From the NCBI RefSeq assembly GCF_001025175.1, contig NZ_AP012324.1, positions 434,001 through 498,000 on the forward strand: DNA of 64,000 bases. The letters run 5' to 3'. Origin of the DNA: Bifidobacterium breve DSM 20213 = JCM 1192. GTDB taxonomy: Bacteria > Actinomycetota > Actinomycetes > Actinomycetales > Bifidobacteriaceae. The notes beneath the pieces are model-generated. The model was given only the letters and a program-made list of their open reading frames with translations, ran no database searches and was not told the origin of the DNA. Every line of letters starts with the position of its first letter. The stretch's first letter is position 1. A program made the position numbers and the translations under genes. This document shows, one piece after another, positions 8,571-21,799 of this stretch.

Positions 8571-8891
8571 TTTCGCGGCATATCAAGGAGGCAGTACGCC
8601 GTGCATATGGTGGGCGGGTGCTGTGGGTCTTCAATCGGCTGTCCTCCGTAATCCGTAAAATAATCGATTGCTGTGTCGAGAAACGGGCCGCCGCATAAGC
8701 CCGCGTCTCCACGAGTCCAGTCCGAACGGCTGAGAAGCCCGACTTTCGGCGGATTGACAGGCTTCCCGAGGGCAAACCCGAAGGATAACAAGAACAGGCC
8801 ACCAGCCATGCAGCTGCCAAAGGCGAGCGGCATGAGCGCGACGGATGGCCCCAACCTGGCGCTGATATGCGGCAGCACTGAAGGAACAACA

Positions 8892-9257
8892 ATGGTTAAC
8901 GCTGTTGAGGCTTTTGACGCCAAGCACCTCAAGCCGGCCGAGGAAATCCCGGCTTTCCGTCCCGGCGACACCGTCGACGTGAACGTGAAGATTCAGGAAG
9001 GCAACAACTCCCGTATCCAGACCTTCACCGGTGTGGTGATCGCTCGTAAGGGTGCCGGCGTTCGCGAGACCTTCATCGTCCGCAAGATCAGCTTTGGCAC
9101 TGGTGTGGAGCGCCGCTTCCCGCTGCACTCCCCGTCCATCGACTCCATCAAGCTCGTGCGTCGTGGCCGCGTTCGTCGCGCCAAGCTGTACTACCTGCGC
9201 GCTCTGCGCGGTAAGGCCGCTCGTATCGTCGAGCGCCGCGACAACTCCGCCAAGTGA
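8892..9257 (+). CDS. rplS: 50S ribosomal protein L19
   Basis: This 121-residue protein carries the L19 hallmarks [49 protein letters not shown] and the basic end [20 protein letters not shown]19 sits at the interface of the two ribosomal subunits. ATG at 8892 follows AAGGA; a longer in-frame extension upstream (from 8673) does not resemble L19. A terminator follows, and lepB and rnhB come next on the same strand, a gene order common in actinobacteria. Confidence 0.97.
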   Translation: MVNAVEAFDAKHLKPAEEIPAFRPGDTVDVNVKIQEGNNSRIQTFTGVVIARKGAGVRETFIVRKISFGTGVERRFPLHSPSIDSIKLVRRGRVRRAKLYYLRALRGKAARIVERRDNSAK

Positions 9258-9319
9258 GTCGTCACACAGGTTTGATCGCGCAGCCGATATTCGGTTCACG
9301 CAAATAAACCGTGAAATTC

Positions 9320-9355
9320 AGCTCGGAACCGTTCGGGTTCCGGGCTGTTTTCGTT
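9320..9355 (+). terminator. Intrinsic terminator of rplS
   Basis: AGCTCGGAACC-GTTC-GGGTTCCGGGCT forms a GC-rich hairpin followed by GTTTTCGTTTT. Confidence 0.85.
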
Positions 9356-9425
9356 TTGCTCGCGTATGATGGACGCTCGCCGGCAACACGACCATGCCTG
9401 GCATTATGAATCGCAAGGAGACACC

Positions 9426-10349
9426 ATGCAGGACGATCAGGACAACGGTGAATCCCCGGCCCTTGACACTCTGGAAATCTGGAATGGGTCGAGCACTGCG
9501 GAATCCGCGACTGATGAGCCTCTTGCCACCCGCTCCGCTGCATACGATTTTTCCGGCGACGATTCGGCTGATTCCGGTGCTTACCAGCCTCCATTGGACG
9601 ATGATGCTCGTGACTCGCGGACCTTCCAGGTGGCGGACCACGGTGTCGCGTTGTCTCCGGTTCCTCCCGCGCCCATCCGCTCTTCTCGCAGTTCGCGGGC
9701 CAAGCACGCTGATTCTGCGGCGGCGCGAACGGGTGACGATCGATTCACGCTGCGTGATTTCGCGATTTGGTGTGGCACGCCCATCCTCATCGTGCTGTTG
9801 GTGCGCATCTTCCTCGTCGGCTTCTATGAGATTCCTTCTCGCTCGATGATGGATACTTTTGTACCCGGCGATCGTGTGATGACCAGCAAAATCTTCAATC
9901 TGCAGCGCGGTGATGTGGTGGTGTTCAAGGATCCCAACAACTGGCTGAATGAGGAGCAAAGCAACGCCATCGGTGGCGGATTCCTGATCAAACGACTGAT
10001 TGGCATGCCTGGCGATGTGATCGAGTGCAAAGGGGCCGGCCAGCCAATCACCATCAATGGTGTGGAGATTGACGAATCATCGTACATTCGCCCGGGAGTA
10101 GAGCCCAGCGCCTTCCCGTTTTCCGTGACCGTCACGGAAGGGCATGTGTTTGTTATGGGCGACAACCGCTCCAATTCAGCCGATTCCCGTTACCATCAGA
10201 ACGATAATGACCATGGCTTGGTTCCCATTGATGACGTGGTGGGCACGGGTCTGGCGATTTACTGGCCGATTAACCATATCGGGCTTCTGGCATCTCACCA
10301 TGATGTGTTCAAGGACGTTCCCGACGCGTCGTCCGGCTCCGCGTCCTGA
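9426..10349 (+). CDS. lepB: Signal peptidase I
   Basis: The 307-residue membrane protease cleaves signal peptides from exported proteins. It has a long polar cytoplasmic N-terminus (about 110 residues), then one membrane segment (FAIWCGTPILIVLLVRIFLV). The catalytic serine is in PSRSMM (S140), the general-base lysine in LIKRLIG (K189), and the GDNRSNSADSRY box follows near residues 244-255. I chose ATG at 9426 after the CAAGGAG ribosome site; an upstream in-frame ATG at 9366 lacks one. It is followed 24 bases later by rnhB on the same strand, probably co-transcribed. Confidence 0.93.
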   Translation: MQDDQDNGESPALDTLEIWNGSSTAESATDEPLATRSAAYDFSGDDSADSGAYQPPLDDDARDSRTFQVADHGVALSPVPPAPIRSSRSSRAKHADSAAARTGDDRFTLRDFAIWCGTPILIVLLVRIFLVGFYEIPSRSMMDTFVPGDRVMTSKIFNLQRGDVVVFKDPNNWLNEEQSNAIGGGFLIKRLIGMPGDVIECKGAGQPITINGVEIDESSYIRPGVEPSAFPFSVTVTEGHVFVMGDNRSNSADSRYHQNDNDHGLVPIDDVVGTGLAIYWPINHIGLLASHHDVFKDVPDASSGSAS

Positions 10350-10373
10350 GCGGCGCCTTACCTGTGAAGCGAA

Positions 10374-11234
10374 ATGATGATTACCCCAACGCTTGATCTT
10401 GAACGAAGCCTTGCCTCCCAAGGCTATGACCTTATTGTTGGCTTTGACGAAGTTGGCCGCGGCGCGTTGGCCGGCCCGGTCATGGTCGGGTGCGCTGCCA
10501 TTTGGGCTCGTGATTTGAAACCGGATGCCGATGGCGAATTGGCTCAGGCTGCTGGTTCTGCCGCCTCTTCGCGTGTGTCCGGTGACAATGGCACCGATGC
10601 AGGCGTGATCACCCCGAATCCCGCTCCATATCTGTCCGTACCTGCCGGTGTGGCCGATTCCAAAATGTTGACCGAGCACCGGCGTGAAGCCATTTTCGAT
10701 GAGTTGTGCAGTTGGTGCGCTGCCTATGCCGTCGGCCAGTCCAGCAATGCCGAAATCGATGAGTGGGGCATTACCTATGCGCTCGGCGTGGCCGCTTTGC
10801 GCGCCCTCAATCAGGTCGAGCGTGACCTTGGCGTGGGAAGCGAATTTGGCTCCCCTCGGGAGGGGAGCTGCCTTACGGCGACTGAGGGGAGGCCTTTGCC
10901 GAGCCGACGGCCCATCACCATCGGCGCCATTCTCGATGGCCCCAGCGATTACATCACCAAGGCCCTCAACACCTTTGACGCTCCGGATGTGCCGATCCCG
11001 GCCGACGTGACCACCAAAGTCAAGGGCGACCAGCATTGTGCCACCGTGGCGACTGCTGCGGTTATCGCAAAAGTCACCCGTGACCGGCTGATGGTCTCCA
11101 TCGCGCAGGGCAATCCGCGATATGCCGCCTATGAGTGGGATCACAACAAGGGCTACGGTTCCGCGGCTCATCGTGCGGCCATCGCCGAGTATGGACCGAC
11201 TCCACTGCATCGCACTTCCTGGCATTTGACCTGA
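10374..11234 (+). CDS. rnhB: Ribonuclease HII with an in-frame repeat insertion
   Basis: RNase HII cuts RNA in RNA-DNA hybrids and single ribonucleotides in DNA. The motif VGFDEVGRGALAGP near the N-terminus gives the first acidic pair, and DVTTKVKGDQHCATVATAAVIAKVTRDR gives the later conserved block with the metal-binding aspartate. At 286 residues it is longer than many bacterial forms (about 200-230). Two insertions explain this: residues about 50-90, and a stretch about 159-174 encoded by a copy of the dispersed palindromic repeat. Core catalytic residues are intact, so the enzyme is likely active. Confidence 0.92.
   Translation: MMITPTLDLERSLASQGYDLIVGFDEVGRGALAGPVMVGCAAIWARDLKPDADGELAQAAGSAASSRVSGDNGTDAGVITPNPAPYLSVPAGVADSKMLTEHRREAIFDELCSWCAAYAVGQSSNAEIDEWGITYALGVAALRALNQVERDLGVGSEFGSPREGSCLTATEGRPLPSRRPITIGAILDGPSDYITKALNTFDAPDVPIPADVTTKVKGDQHCATVATAAVIAKVTRDRLMVSIAQGNPRYAAYEWDHNKGYGSAAHRAAIAEYGPTPLHRTSWHLT
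10848..10893. repeat. Dispersed palindromic repeat inside rnhB
   Basis: GGCTCCCCTCGGGAGGGGAG followed by CTGCC..GGCGACTGAGGGGAGG. It is translated in frame as part of RNase HII (GSPREGSCLTATEGR). Confidence 0.8.
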
Positions 11235-11288
11235 TGTTGCGGATTGCCATGCAGCGCAGTGGCTCCAGACCGATTCGCGACACGACAA

Positions 11289-11302
11289 TGTGAGCGCTCA
11301 CG
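11289..11302. promoter_or_regulatory. LacI-family operator
   Basis: TGTGAGCGCTCACG is a near-perfect palindrome with the central CG typical of LacI-family sites, about 95 bases upstream of the adjacent LacI-type gene. Autoregulation is likely. The site resembles what I recall for the bifidobacterial regulator AraQ. Confidence 0.7.
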
Positions 11303-11395
11303 CGAAATCGCCTCAGGCGCGCTAAAGTCAATAATTAATAAGGTGCAGCACGGCCGGGCACGGAATTCGGCCGCCAGCGGGGAGGTTCGGGCAGT

Positions 11396-12511
11396 ATGGT
11401 GACCAGCCGCAAACCAAACAAGCGCCCATCCATGTTCGAGGTGGCCAAACTCGCCGGGGTCAGTCACCAGACCGTATCCCGTGTGATCAACGATTCGCCG
11501 GATGTGTCTGATGCCACGCGTGCCCGTGTGCAGGCCGCCATTGACGAGCTTGGATATCGTCCCTCCAATTCCGCTCGTGCCTTGGCTTCCCGCCGTTCAC
11601 GTACTATCGGTTTGATCGCTGGCGGCCTGAAGTTCTTTGGTCTGATTTCCGCCATTACCTCCATCGAATCTATCGCCCGCGAACATGGACTGTTCATGAG
11701 CGTGATGATGGTGCATGAGGCTCTGTGCACGCAGTCCGACTTCGACAATCTGTGCGACACCTTCAATGAGCAGAACGTTGACGCCTTCATTTTCCTGACC
11801 CCGACTGATGTGATGTTCGCTGCCGCCTGCCGTGCGCGCGTCAACCAGCCGCGTGTGATTGTGACCTCCACCCACGGCCAGATGACCGTGCGCGAGGGGA
11901 TGAGCCTGATTTCCACTGCAAACAAACGCCGTACGGCGATGGTCGGCATCGATCAGTGGGGAGCGATGGCCAAGGTGGTGAGTCTGCTGGGGGAGTACGG
12001 CCATAAGTCCGCCCTGTACTTCGCTGGCCCGAACGAGTGGCGTGACGCCCATACTCGCCTTGACGCTTGGCGCAAGCTGGCCGCGGCCCGATCTATTGAC
12101 TCGCAGATCGTGCGCTGTCACACTTGGGATGCCGATGAGGCATATGCGCATATGAATCATTTGTTGGACGAGTATGGTCGCACTGGTGTGCCGCTGCCCA
12201 CCGCAGTTGTTGCCGCGAACGACAATCAGGCCGTTGGCGTTGTGCGCTCGCTGCATGAGCATAGCCTGCGGATTCCGCAGGATATCAGCGTGGTTGGCTT
12301 CGATGACATGGCCGGTATGGATAACCTGTATCCGCCGCTGACTACCGTGCACCCTGATTTCGAGGGGCTCGGCGTGGCCGCCATGCGTGAGACGCTGCGA
12401 CTGTTGGGGGAGGGGACGGAACCGACGTTCCTGTCCCAGCAGCATGGCGTGGGGTTGATTCCCGCTGAGATGTGTGCCCGTCGTTCCCTCGGTCCCGCCC
12501 CGCGGCGGTAG
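11396..12511 (+). CDS. LacI-family transcriptional regulator
   Basis: The 371-residue protein has an N-terminal helix-turn-helix with hinge (SMFEVAKLAGVSHQTVSRVI, then GYRPSNSARALAS), followed by a periplasmic-binding-protein-like sugar sensor (TIGLIAGGLKFFG to the C-terminus). ATG at 11396 follows GGGGAGG. A LacI operator precedes it. An arabinose-pathway araD fragment lies downstream, and the operator resembles AraQ sites, so an AraQ-like role in pentose and central carbon control is possible but unproven. Length is about 30 residues above the LacI norm, mostly at the ends. Confidence 0.85.
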   Translation: MVTSRKPNKRPSMFEVAKLAGVSHQTVSRVINDSPDVSDATRARVQAAIDELGYRPSNSARALASRRSRTIGLIAGGLKFFGLISAITSIESIAREHGLFMSVMMVHEALCTQSDFDNLCDTFNEQNVDAFIFLTPTDVMFAAACRARVNQPRVIVTSTHGQMTVREGMSLISTANKRRTAMVGIDQWGAMAKVVSLLGEYGHKSALYFAGPNEWRDAHTRLDAWRKLAAARSIDSQIVRCHTWDADEAYAHMNHLLDEYGRTGVPLPTAVVAANDNQAVGVVRSLHEHSLRIPQDISVVGFDDMAGMDNLYPPLTTVHPDFEGLGVAAMRETLRLLGEGTEPTFLSQQHGVGLIPAEMCARRSLGPAPRR

Positions 12512-12536
12512 AACAGCGGATTAGCTTTTTTGGGGC

Positions 12537-12680
12537 ACTCTCTCGGTCAAACCGCTATTTTGCTGTGCTGAGTGCCGTTCAGCGGGGTGGATTATCGGTT
12601 TGCTCGTGGTTTTGCTTTGCTGAGTGCCGCTCAGTGGGGCTTATTTCCCGGTTGCTGGTGGTTTTGCTTCGCTAGGGGGC
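12537..12680 (+). repeat. Degenerate tandem repeat, about 62-bp unit
   Basis: The phrase TTTTGCTnTGCTGAGTGCCG followed by nTCAGnGGGG appears twice (from about 12559 and 12611), and a third partial copy TTTTGCTTCGCTAGGGGG starts at about 12663. No coding content recognised. The repeats run directly into the araD fragment. Confidence 0.6.
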
Positions 12681-12800
12681 GTGCCGGTTGGCCCGTTCCG
12701 CCTCGTCGGCTCCGAGGCCATCGGTGAGGGCGTCATCGAGACCCTGAAGAAGTACCCGAAGTCCCCGGCTGTCCTCATGCAGAGCCATGGCCGCAACAAG
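12680..12800 (+). pseudogene. Fragment of L-ribulose-5-phosphate 4-epimerase (araD)
   Basis: The translation VPVGPFRLVGSEAIGEGVIE followed by TLKKYPKSPAVLMQSHG matches the central part of AraD. After QSHG the expected PF.IG continuation is lost. No start or rest of the gene is present within several hundred bases. It is a remnant of an arabinose operon. Confidence 0.7.
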
Positions 12801-13003
12801 CGGACGTTCAGTGGCCATAACGCAGCATTCCTTCGTCTCGATAAATATTGCCGCCACTGTATCGAATTGATGTTAACCGTCAAACCAATGGCAGCTTGAG
12901 CAGGTAAGTCCAGATGGTGACGTCGATGGAGACTGTGAAATCACCTCCAAGATGGGCGGTGGTGCCACGTGGCGGTATCGGTAAGTGCTTACCTACAAAA
13001 ATG

Positions 13004-13031
13004 GAAGAGGACCGGCGCGGGGCCTCTTCCA
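13004..13031 (-). terminator. Terminator of the acyl-CoA ligase gene
   Basis: GGAAGAGG and CCTCTTCC form a perfect stem around a GC-rich loop; on the minus strand it is followed by ATTTTTG. Confidence 0.85.
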
Positions 13032-13063
13032 TTATCAGCTTGATCAGATTAGGGAACGGTGGC

Positions 13064-14887
13064 TCACCGCTTGCCGTTATAGATTTCGCTGTCGATCGCA
13101 TCGGCGAACACGCGGTTGACAGCCGGGCGCACCACTTTGAGGGACGGTGTCAGGCACTTGTTCTCCTGCGTGAATTGCGTATCCAGCACGGCGAACTTGC
13201 GCACGGACTCGGCGCGCGAAACCGTCGCGTTCGCTTTATCCACGTACTGCTGGATCTCTTCGCGCACTGCGGCGTTCGTGGCCAGACGGTCAACCGGCGT
13301 CTCCGTGGACAGTCCGTGTGCGGGCAGCCAGATGGCCAGCGACTCCGGGTCGAGCGTCACCAGCGCGCCGATGAACGGGCGCTGGTCGCCCACCACCACG
13401 CAATGCTCCACGATCGGGCACTTGGCGATCTCCTCCTCCAGCGGGATGGGGGAGACGTTCTTGCCGCCGGCGGTGATAATAATGTCCTTGATGCGGCCGG
13501 TGATGATGATGCGGCCCTCGTCATCAATCTCGGCCAAATCGCCGGTCCTGAGCCAGCCGTCGGCGGTGAACGCCTCGGCCGTTTTCTCGGGCAGATTATG
13601 GTAGCCGCGGAACACGTTCGGGCCCTTGACCTGCAGCTCGCCCTCATCGGAAATACGAATCGAGGAGCCGGGAGCGGGCTGGCCCACCGTGCCGATCACA
13701 TTGTCGGTCACGCGTGTGGCGGCGAACGGGGCGGCGGTTTCGGTCATGCCGTAGCCCTGGATCATCGGCAGTCCGATGCCGTTGTAGAAATGCGCCAGAT
13801 CAAGCGACAGCGGCGCTCCGCCGCAAGCCACGTACTTGATCTTCGGGCCCAGAGCGCCACGAACCGTGCGGTAGACGAGCGTCTCGTACTTGGCGCGCTC
13901 GGCGATCTCGGCAAACGTATGCTGCTCGCCCGCCTGCTCCTTGCGGCTCCAGACGCGCGCTGCCTCGGCGGCCTTCAAGAACAGGCGACCCTTCCAGCCG
14001 GCGCCGGCCTTGTGCGAGGCGGCGTTGTACACCTTCTCGAACACACGCGGCACACCCAGCAGGTAGGTCGGCTCAAAGGAACGCAGATCCGGCAGCAGCG
14101 ACTTGGTGTCCGGCAGGTAGCCGACCACGCCGTCGTCGGAGGCGATGGAGGCGTACTGGATGAATCGCGCGAAGCAGTGGGCCAACGGCAGGAAGAGCAG
14201 CAATCGCGGGTGATCGTCGAGAACCACCTCATGCAGCGCCTGCGAGGCGGCGATGGTAATGGACACGAAGTTCTTGTGGGTCAGCTCCGCACCCTTCGGG
14301 TTGCCGGTGGAGCCAGAGGTATACACGATGGTGGCCAGGTCATTGGTGCGTACGGTGGCCACGTGCTCGTCCAGCTCTTCGTCGGAGACAGCCACGCCGA
14401 GGCCTTCCAAAGCACCCAGTGCGTTGCCGTCAATCATAAGAATCTGCTTCAACGTGGGGCAGTGGTCCTTGACCGAATCGAGCCGGTCATAGCGTTCGCG
14501 GTTGTCGGCAAAGGCCAGCTTGACCGCGGAATCGTTCATGATGCGCTGGGCTTGCGGGGCGGAGTCAGTGTCGTAAATCGGCACGCTCACCGCGCCCACT
14601 GCAGCCAGCGCGAAGTCGAGGATGCCCCATTCAAGGCGGGTGGAGGAGAAGATAGTGACCGCGTCGCCTTTGGTGATGCCCAAAGCGATGAGACCCTTGG
14701 CGGCAGAGACCACACGCTCGTGGAATTCGCCGGTGGTGACGTTCTGCCAACGCCCCGGGCCGATTTTCTTGGCTGCGATTACCGTGTCGGCACCGGTGCG
14801 GGCCAGTCGGTCGGTGAGCAGTGAATAGATGGTTTGGTCATCGCGGATCTCGATGGATTCGCCGGGCGTGGTGTATTCGGTAAGCAT
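13064..14887 (-). CDS. Long-chain fatty acid-CoA ligase (AMP-forming)
   Basis: The protein of about 607 residues belongs to the AMP-dependent synthetase family. It has the nucleotide loop YTSGSTGNPKG, the PMIQGYGMTETAA motif, the TADGWLRTGDLAEIDDEGRI hinge region, and the lysine-bearing IIITAGGKNVSP. It activates fatty acids to acyl-CoA for membrane lipid use; bifidobacteria do not run full beta-oxidation. I chose ATG at 14887 because AAGGA lies at a workable distance and the sequence from MLTEYTTPGES fits the family. A 33-residue longer version is possible. It stands alone, with its own terminator. Confidence 0.9.
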   Translation of the reverse strand: MLTEYTTPGESIEIRDDQTIYSLLTDRLARTGADTVIAAKKIGPGRWQNVTTGEFHERVVSAAKGLIALGITKGDAVTIFSSTRLEWGILDFALAAVGAVSVPIYDTDSAPQAQRIMNDSAVKLAFADNRERYDRLDSVKDHCPTLKQILMIDGNALGALEGLGVAVSDEELDEHVATVRTNDLATIVYTSGSTGNPKGAELTHKNFVSITIAASQALHEVVLDDHPRLLLFLPLAHCFARFIQYASIASDDGVVGYLPDTKSLLPDLRSFEPTYLLGVPRVFEKVYNAASHKAGAGWKGRLFLKAAEAARVWSRKEQAGEQHTFAEIAERAKYETLVYRTVRGALGPKIKYVACGGAPLSLDLAHFYNGIGLPMIQGYGMTETAAPFAATRVTDNVIGTVGQPAPGSSIRISDEGELQVKGPNVFRGYHNLPEKTAEAFTADGWLRTGDLAEIDDEGRIIITGRIKDIIITAGGKNVSPIPLEEEIAKCPIVEHCVVVGDQRPFIGALVTLDPESLAIWLPAHGLSTETPVDRLATNAAVREEIQQYVDKANATVSRAESVRKFAVLDTQFTQENKCLTPSLKVVRPAVNRVFADAIDSEIYNGKR

Positions 14888-15213
14888 ACGGCCGTTATTC
14901 CTTACAAACATGATGGCGGGTTGACAATTCGAGCCATTCTGACAATACAGGTTACGCTTGCGTAAGATACGGCGCGTTGTGCGCACTGAAAAAGTTGCGC
15001 GGATGCTTTTGTCGGTTGTCTACAAGGGCGACTGCAGAAGTGCGCTGTCACTGTCCGTCATCGGTTGTCCAGAACCGTGGATGTATTGCCAGTCGCCTGG
15101 CGCCGTGCGAGTAACACAGTGCATCAATTGTGTAAGTGGCTTGGCGCAATTTGTATGAAAGATAACGGTTTGACAACGATTTGCCACAAAGTCTCATTTA
15201 GGGGTCCGTATGG
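14888..15213. other. Intergenic stretch without recognised genes
   Basis: Between the ligase gene and the sugar-porter relic. A TTGACA at 15171-15176 could be a -35 element, but no good -10 follows. I see no RNA gene or coding sequence here. Confidence 0.4.
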
Positions 15214-15860
15214 GCTGGGGGCGGCATCGAGCTCGTGTTCACCGTGGTGGGCATGTACCTGATTGATACCGCCGGCCGTAAGAAGCTCATGGCGGTCGGC
15301 TCCGGCCTCATGGTGCTGTTCGCCCTCGGTATCTCCTTCTCCTATGCGAACAACTACCAGCTGCGCATGCTCATCTTCGTGATGTGCTTCACCTCTTGCT
15401 TCGCCTTCTCGATGGGCCCGATTCCGTGGATTATGATTCCGGAGCTCTTCCCGACCTACCTGCGTGGCCGCGCCACCGGTATCTGCACCGTGTTTCTGTA
15501 GGCCACTAACTGGGCCATCGGCCAGTTCACCCCGATGCTGATTAGCTCCATTGGCGGTATGGGCACCTTCCTCGTGTTTGCCTGCACCAACCTGATCTGC
15601 TTCCTTGGTGTGGTCACCTTCGTGCCTGAGACCAAGGACAAGACGCTGGAAGAGATCGCCGAGCTGTGGAAGCCGAAGGACGAGAAGCAGTCCAACGCCC
15701 AGCTCGAAGTGGTGCGTGCCACCGCCGACCCCAAGTAGGCCGAGTCCGACATCAAGGCCGCCGAGGCCGAGCTGGCCCGCGCTCGCCCGTGCCAAGGAGC
15801 GTGCCATCGCCACCAAGGCCGCAGCCGAAGCGCTGGTCAACGCGCAGAAGCAGCACTGAT
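15214..15860 (+). pseudogene. Sugar-porter MFS transporter, C-terminal half
   Basis: The frame reads GIELVFTVVGMYLIDTAGRKKLM..., PIPWIMIPELFPTYLRGRATG, ISSIGGMGTFLVFACTNLIC and VPETKDKTLEEIAELW, the second half of a sugar porter (xylose/arabinose symporter type). It lacks the N-terminal half. TAG codons interrupt it at 15499 and 15736, and a frameshift follows in the alanine-rich tail. The missing N-half is found on the opposite strand at 20945-21340. Confidence 0.85.
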
Positions 15861-15887
15861 TCCCAGCTGCTTGCTTGCTCTATGTGA

Positions 15888-15942
15888 ATAGCCGTTTGTA
15901 GCGTAATTTTCTTCGGAGAGTTGCGCGCAGACGGCTTTTTCA
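15888..15942 (+). terminator. Terminator after the sugar-porter relic
   Basis: AGCCGTTTG...CAGACGGCT stem followed by TTTTTCATG. Confidence 0.55.
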
Positions 15943-16037
15943 TGCCTCTTTTGCATGGAATAGGTGAAGAGCAACCGCCGCCAGAGGGCGTTGGCGCAGT
16001 CACACGGGCCGGTTTCGCTTCGTGGGGATGCCTACTT

Positions 16038-16245
16038 CCGTTTCAAGGGGCGGATTTGGCCTTTGCCGGAGGTCTATCTCCGCTTCAAGGGGCTGATGCC
16101 CAAGTAGAAACTGACCCAAAATGGCGGAATGACGTTGGTATAAAGCCGTTACTACTTGCGGTTTCATGGATAAGCAGCCCCTTGAAACGGAGATAGACCT
16201 CCGGAGACACCGAAATCCGCCCCTTGAAACGGAGATAGGCCATTG
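16038..16245. repeat. Inverted cluster of four CCTTGAAACGGAGATAG-type repeats
   Basis: Two copies read CGTTTCAAGGGGC-like on the plus strand (from about 16041 and 16081) and two read GCCCCTTGAAACGGAGATAG (from about 16178 and 16220). Longer arms, including GGAGGTCTATCTCCG and its near-complement, also pair. The stretch 16250-16620 up to the ABC exporter holds no gene I recognise. Confidence 0.75.
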
Positions 16246-16620
16246 GGCAGTGGAATCGGTGCCTTGTAACTGTGAAAACGGGATTTATGGCTGTGGTTGC
16301 GACCTCGACTGTGGCCGGGGCATGGCTGTGGGTGTGGACGTGGCCGCGACTGTGCGATGCCGGGCAAATACGCAAATTCTATTTTCAGGAAAAGAGTGCT
16401 CCGCATTGTGCGGATTCGTATTCGGGAACGGAAATTTGGTGTGACGGTTGTCTCGGTCGAAGGTCTGGCGTGTATATGCGCTTTCGCCTAGGGTAATAGG
16501 ATTGCGCGCAATGTGCCCCACCGGTATGTATGAGTATGCGATCGGTGGCACACGCGACTGGACGTATGACGAGACCTACTGCAATAACGCGGCAGTCAAC
16601 ACGGCGAGGGGAAACGAACC

Positions 16621-20682
<4,062 letters not shown>

Positions 20683-20699
20683 CTGCCTGTAACTACGCG

Positions 20700-20935
20700 G
20701 GAATCACATCGCATTGCGTTACGTTACCGCGTTGCATTGCGGTTCCTCGCGGGTGGCGGCGATGCCATCTCCGGTTGTCATTGCGTTGCTGCGTTTGTGT
20801 TGCGATATGTGATGCGGCAACGCAGCAACGCAGCAATGCGGCAATGCAATGTGATGTGGCAACGCGGCAACGTAGCGATGCAATAACGCGGCAACATGGC
20901 AACATGGCAATGCAGTAACGCAACGCAGCATTCAC
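20700..20935. repeat. Low-complexity GCAACG/GCAATG array
   Basis: Many copies of GCGGCAACG, GCAGCAACG and GCAATG from about 20816 to 20932, preceded by inverse-complement phrases (CGCATTGCGTTACG, GCGTTGCATTGCGG, CATTGCGTTGCTGCG) at 20709-20800. The two sides can pair over long stretches. It lies exactly between the double ABC exporter and the broken end of the sugar-porter N-half. Confidence 0.7.
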
Positions 20936-20944
20936 GCCTTGATC

Positions 20945-21340
20945 AAAGCGCCGATGACGAGCGCTTTCCGCAGCCCCGGGCGGAACAGGTCGTGAAATTC
21001 ATGCGACATTTCGGTTTCGAGTTTGACCGATGCATATGTCGTCAGTGCGAAGGCGTGCCTGTTCGGTGCCGATGATGTGTTCGAGCACCGCGAATCCCTC
21101 TTCGGTTCTGCCGGCTTGAATGAGGAATCGTGGGCTTTCCGGTGCTCGCACCATGGAGAGCAGGAACGCGGCGGCCGGAATCGCACCCAGCCCCAGCATC
21201 CAACGCCAACCGGTGTTGACATCCCAGCTTCTGGAACCGTAGGAGGCGATGATGTAGTTGATGACATTGGTCAGGAAGATGCCGCATACCGCGAGGAGCT
21301 GATAGGGAAAGGCAGGCAGACCGCGGATATTGGCCGGCGC
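20945..21340 (-). pseudogene. Sugar-porter MFS transporter, N-terminal/middle part
   Basis: Read on the minus strand: AVCGIFLTNVINYIIASYGS, TGWRWMLGLGAIPAAAFLLS, MVRAPESPRFLIQAGRTEEG. This is the fourth-to-sixth membrane region and central loop of a sugar porter. A frameshift near 21010 moves to SHEFHDLFRPGLRKALVIGA, after which homology stops at about 20945. The first membrane segments are not clear. The missing C-half is at 15214-15740 on the plus strand. Confidence 0.8.
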
Positions 21341-21745
21341 TTAAGGCCAGACCGAACGTATATTTGCCTGATCCGTGAGTACGTATGGTTGTTCCCAAGG
21401 GATTGCGCTGCTTGGAAGCAGCTTGAAATAGGCCCGCCATGTGCTCTTCCTCTCAATACAGCTATGGGGGGTGCCTGTTCATACTGGTCAGATTCTTGTC
21501 ATATGGCGTTGAATATCTACAAATGTGGGCATTAGTGAGGCGGCTGAGTGGTGGAATCGCGCCGTGGTGTGTGGTGTTGGAGACTCACGAGCATGCTACG
21601 CGTTATTTGGTGGTGTGCTGAGAGTCGGGACCTACTCACGTTGGGGGAGGGGAGAAGAGCCTCTGAGACAAGTCGCTGTTCGACTGGAGATTTGCTCACG
21701 TGGAAAGCGTGGAAAAGGCGAGAAAATCAGGCGTGTTGGGTGATT

Positions 21746-21799
21746 TTGACAAATTGGTACACAGGTGTATCATCTTAGGTATTGGTACATGGGTGTACC
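21746..21799 (+). promoter_or_regulatory. Promoter with two palindromic operators, beta-galactoside operon
   Basis: TTGACA (21746-21751), a 16-base spacer and TATCAT (21768-21773) form a good promoter. GGTACACAGGTGTATC (21756-21771) overlaps the spacer and -10, and GGTACATGGGTGTACC (21784-21799) lies just downstream, 28 bases apart. Both are palindromes with a shared pattern, so a repressor binding at both would block initiation. They lack the central CG of standard LacI sites. The rest of 21420-22013 shows no gene. Confidence 0.65.

Noticed and set aside
8631..8891. Ribosomal-protein leader RNA before rplS
   Set aside because: No consistent stem or known L19 leader pattern could be drawn by eye.
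11289..11302. Same operator sought upstream of pgi and other sugar genes
   Set aside because: No second convincing TGTGAGCGCTCACG-like palindrome was seen in the window.
12537..12680. Possible CRISPR-like array
   Set aside because: Only two to three degenerate copies, no constant spacer length and no cas genes anywhere in the window.
12914..14824. Plus-strand frame of 636 codons over the acyl-CoA ligase
   Set aside because: Shadow of the ligase gene; the ligase motifs on the other strand are unambiguous.
20693..20935. Cysteine-rich ORF on the minus strand
   Set aside because: It arises from the GCAACG repeat array; no start signal and periodic composition.
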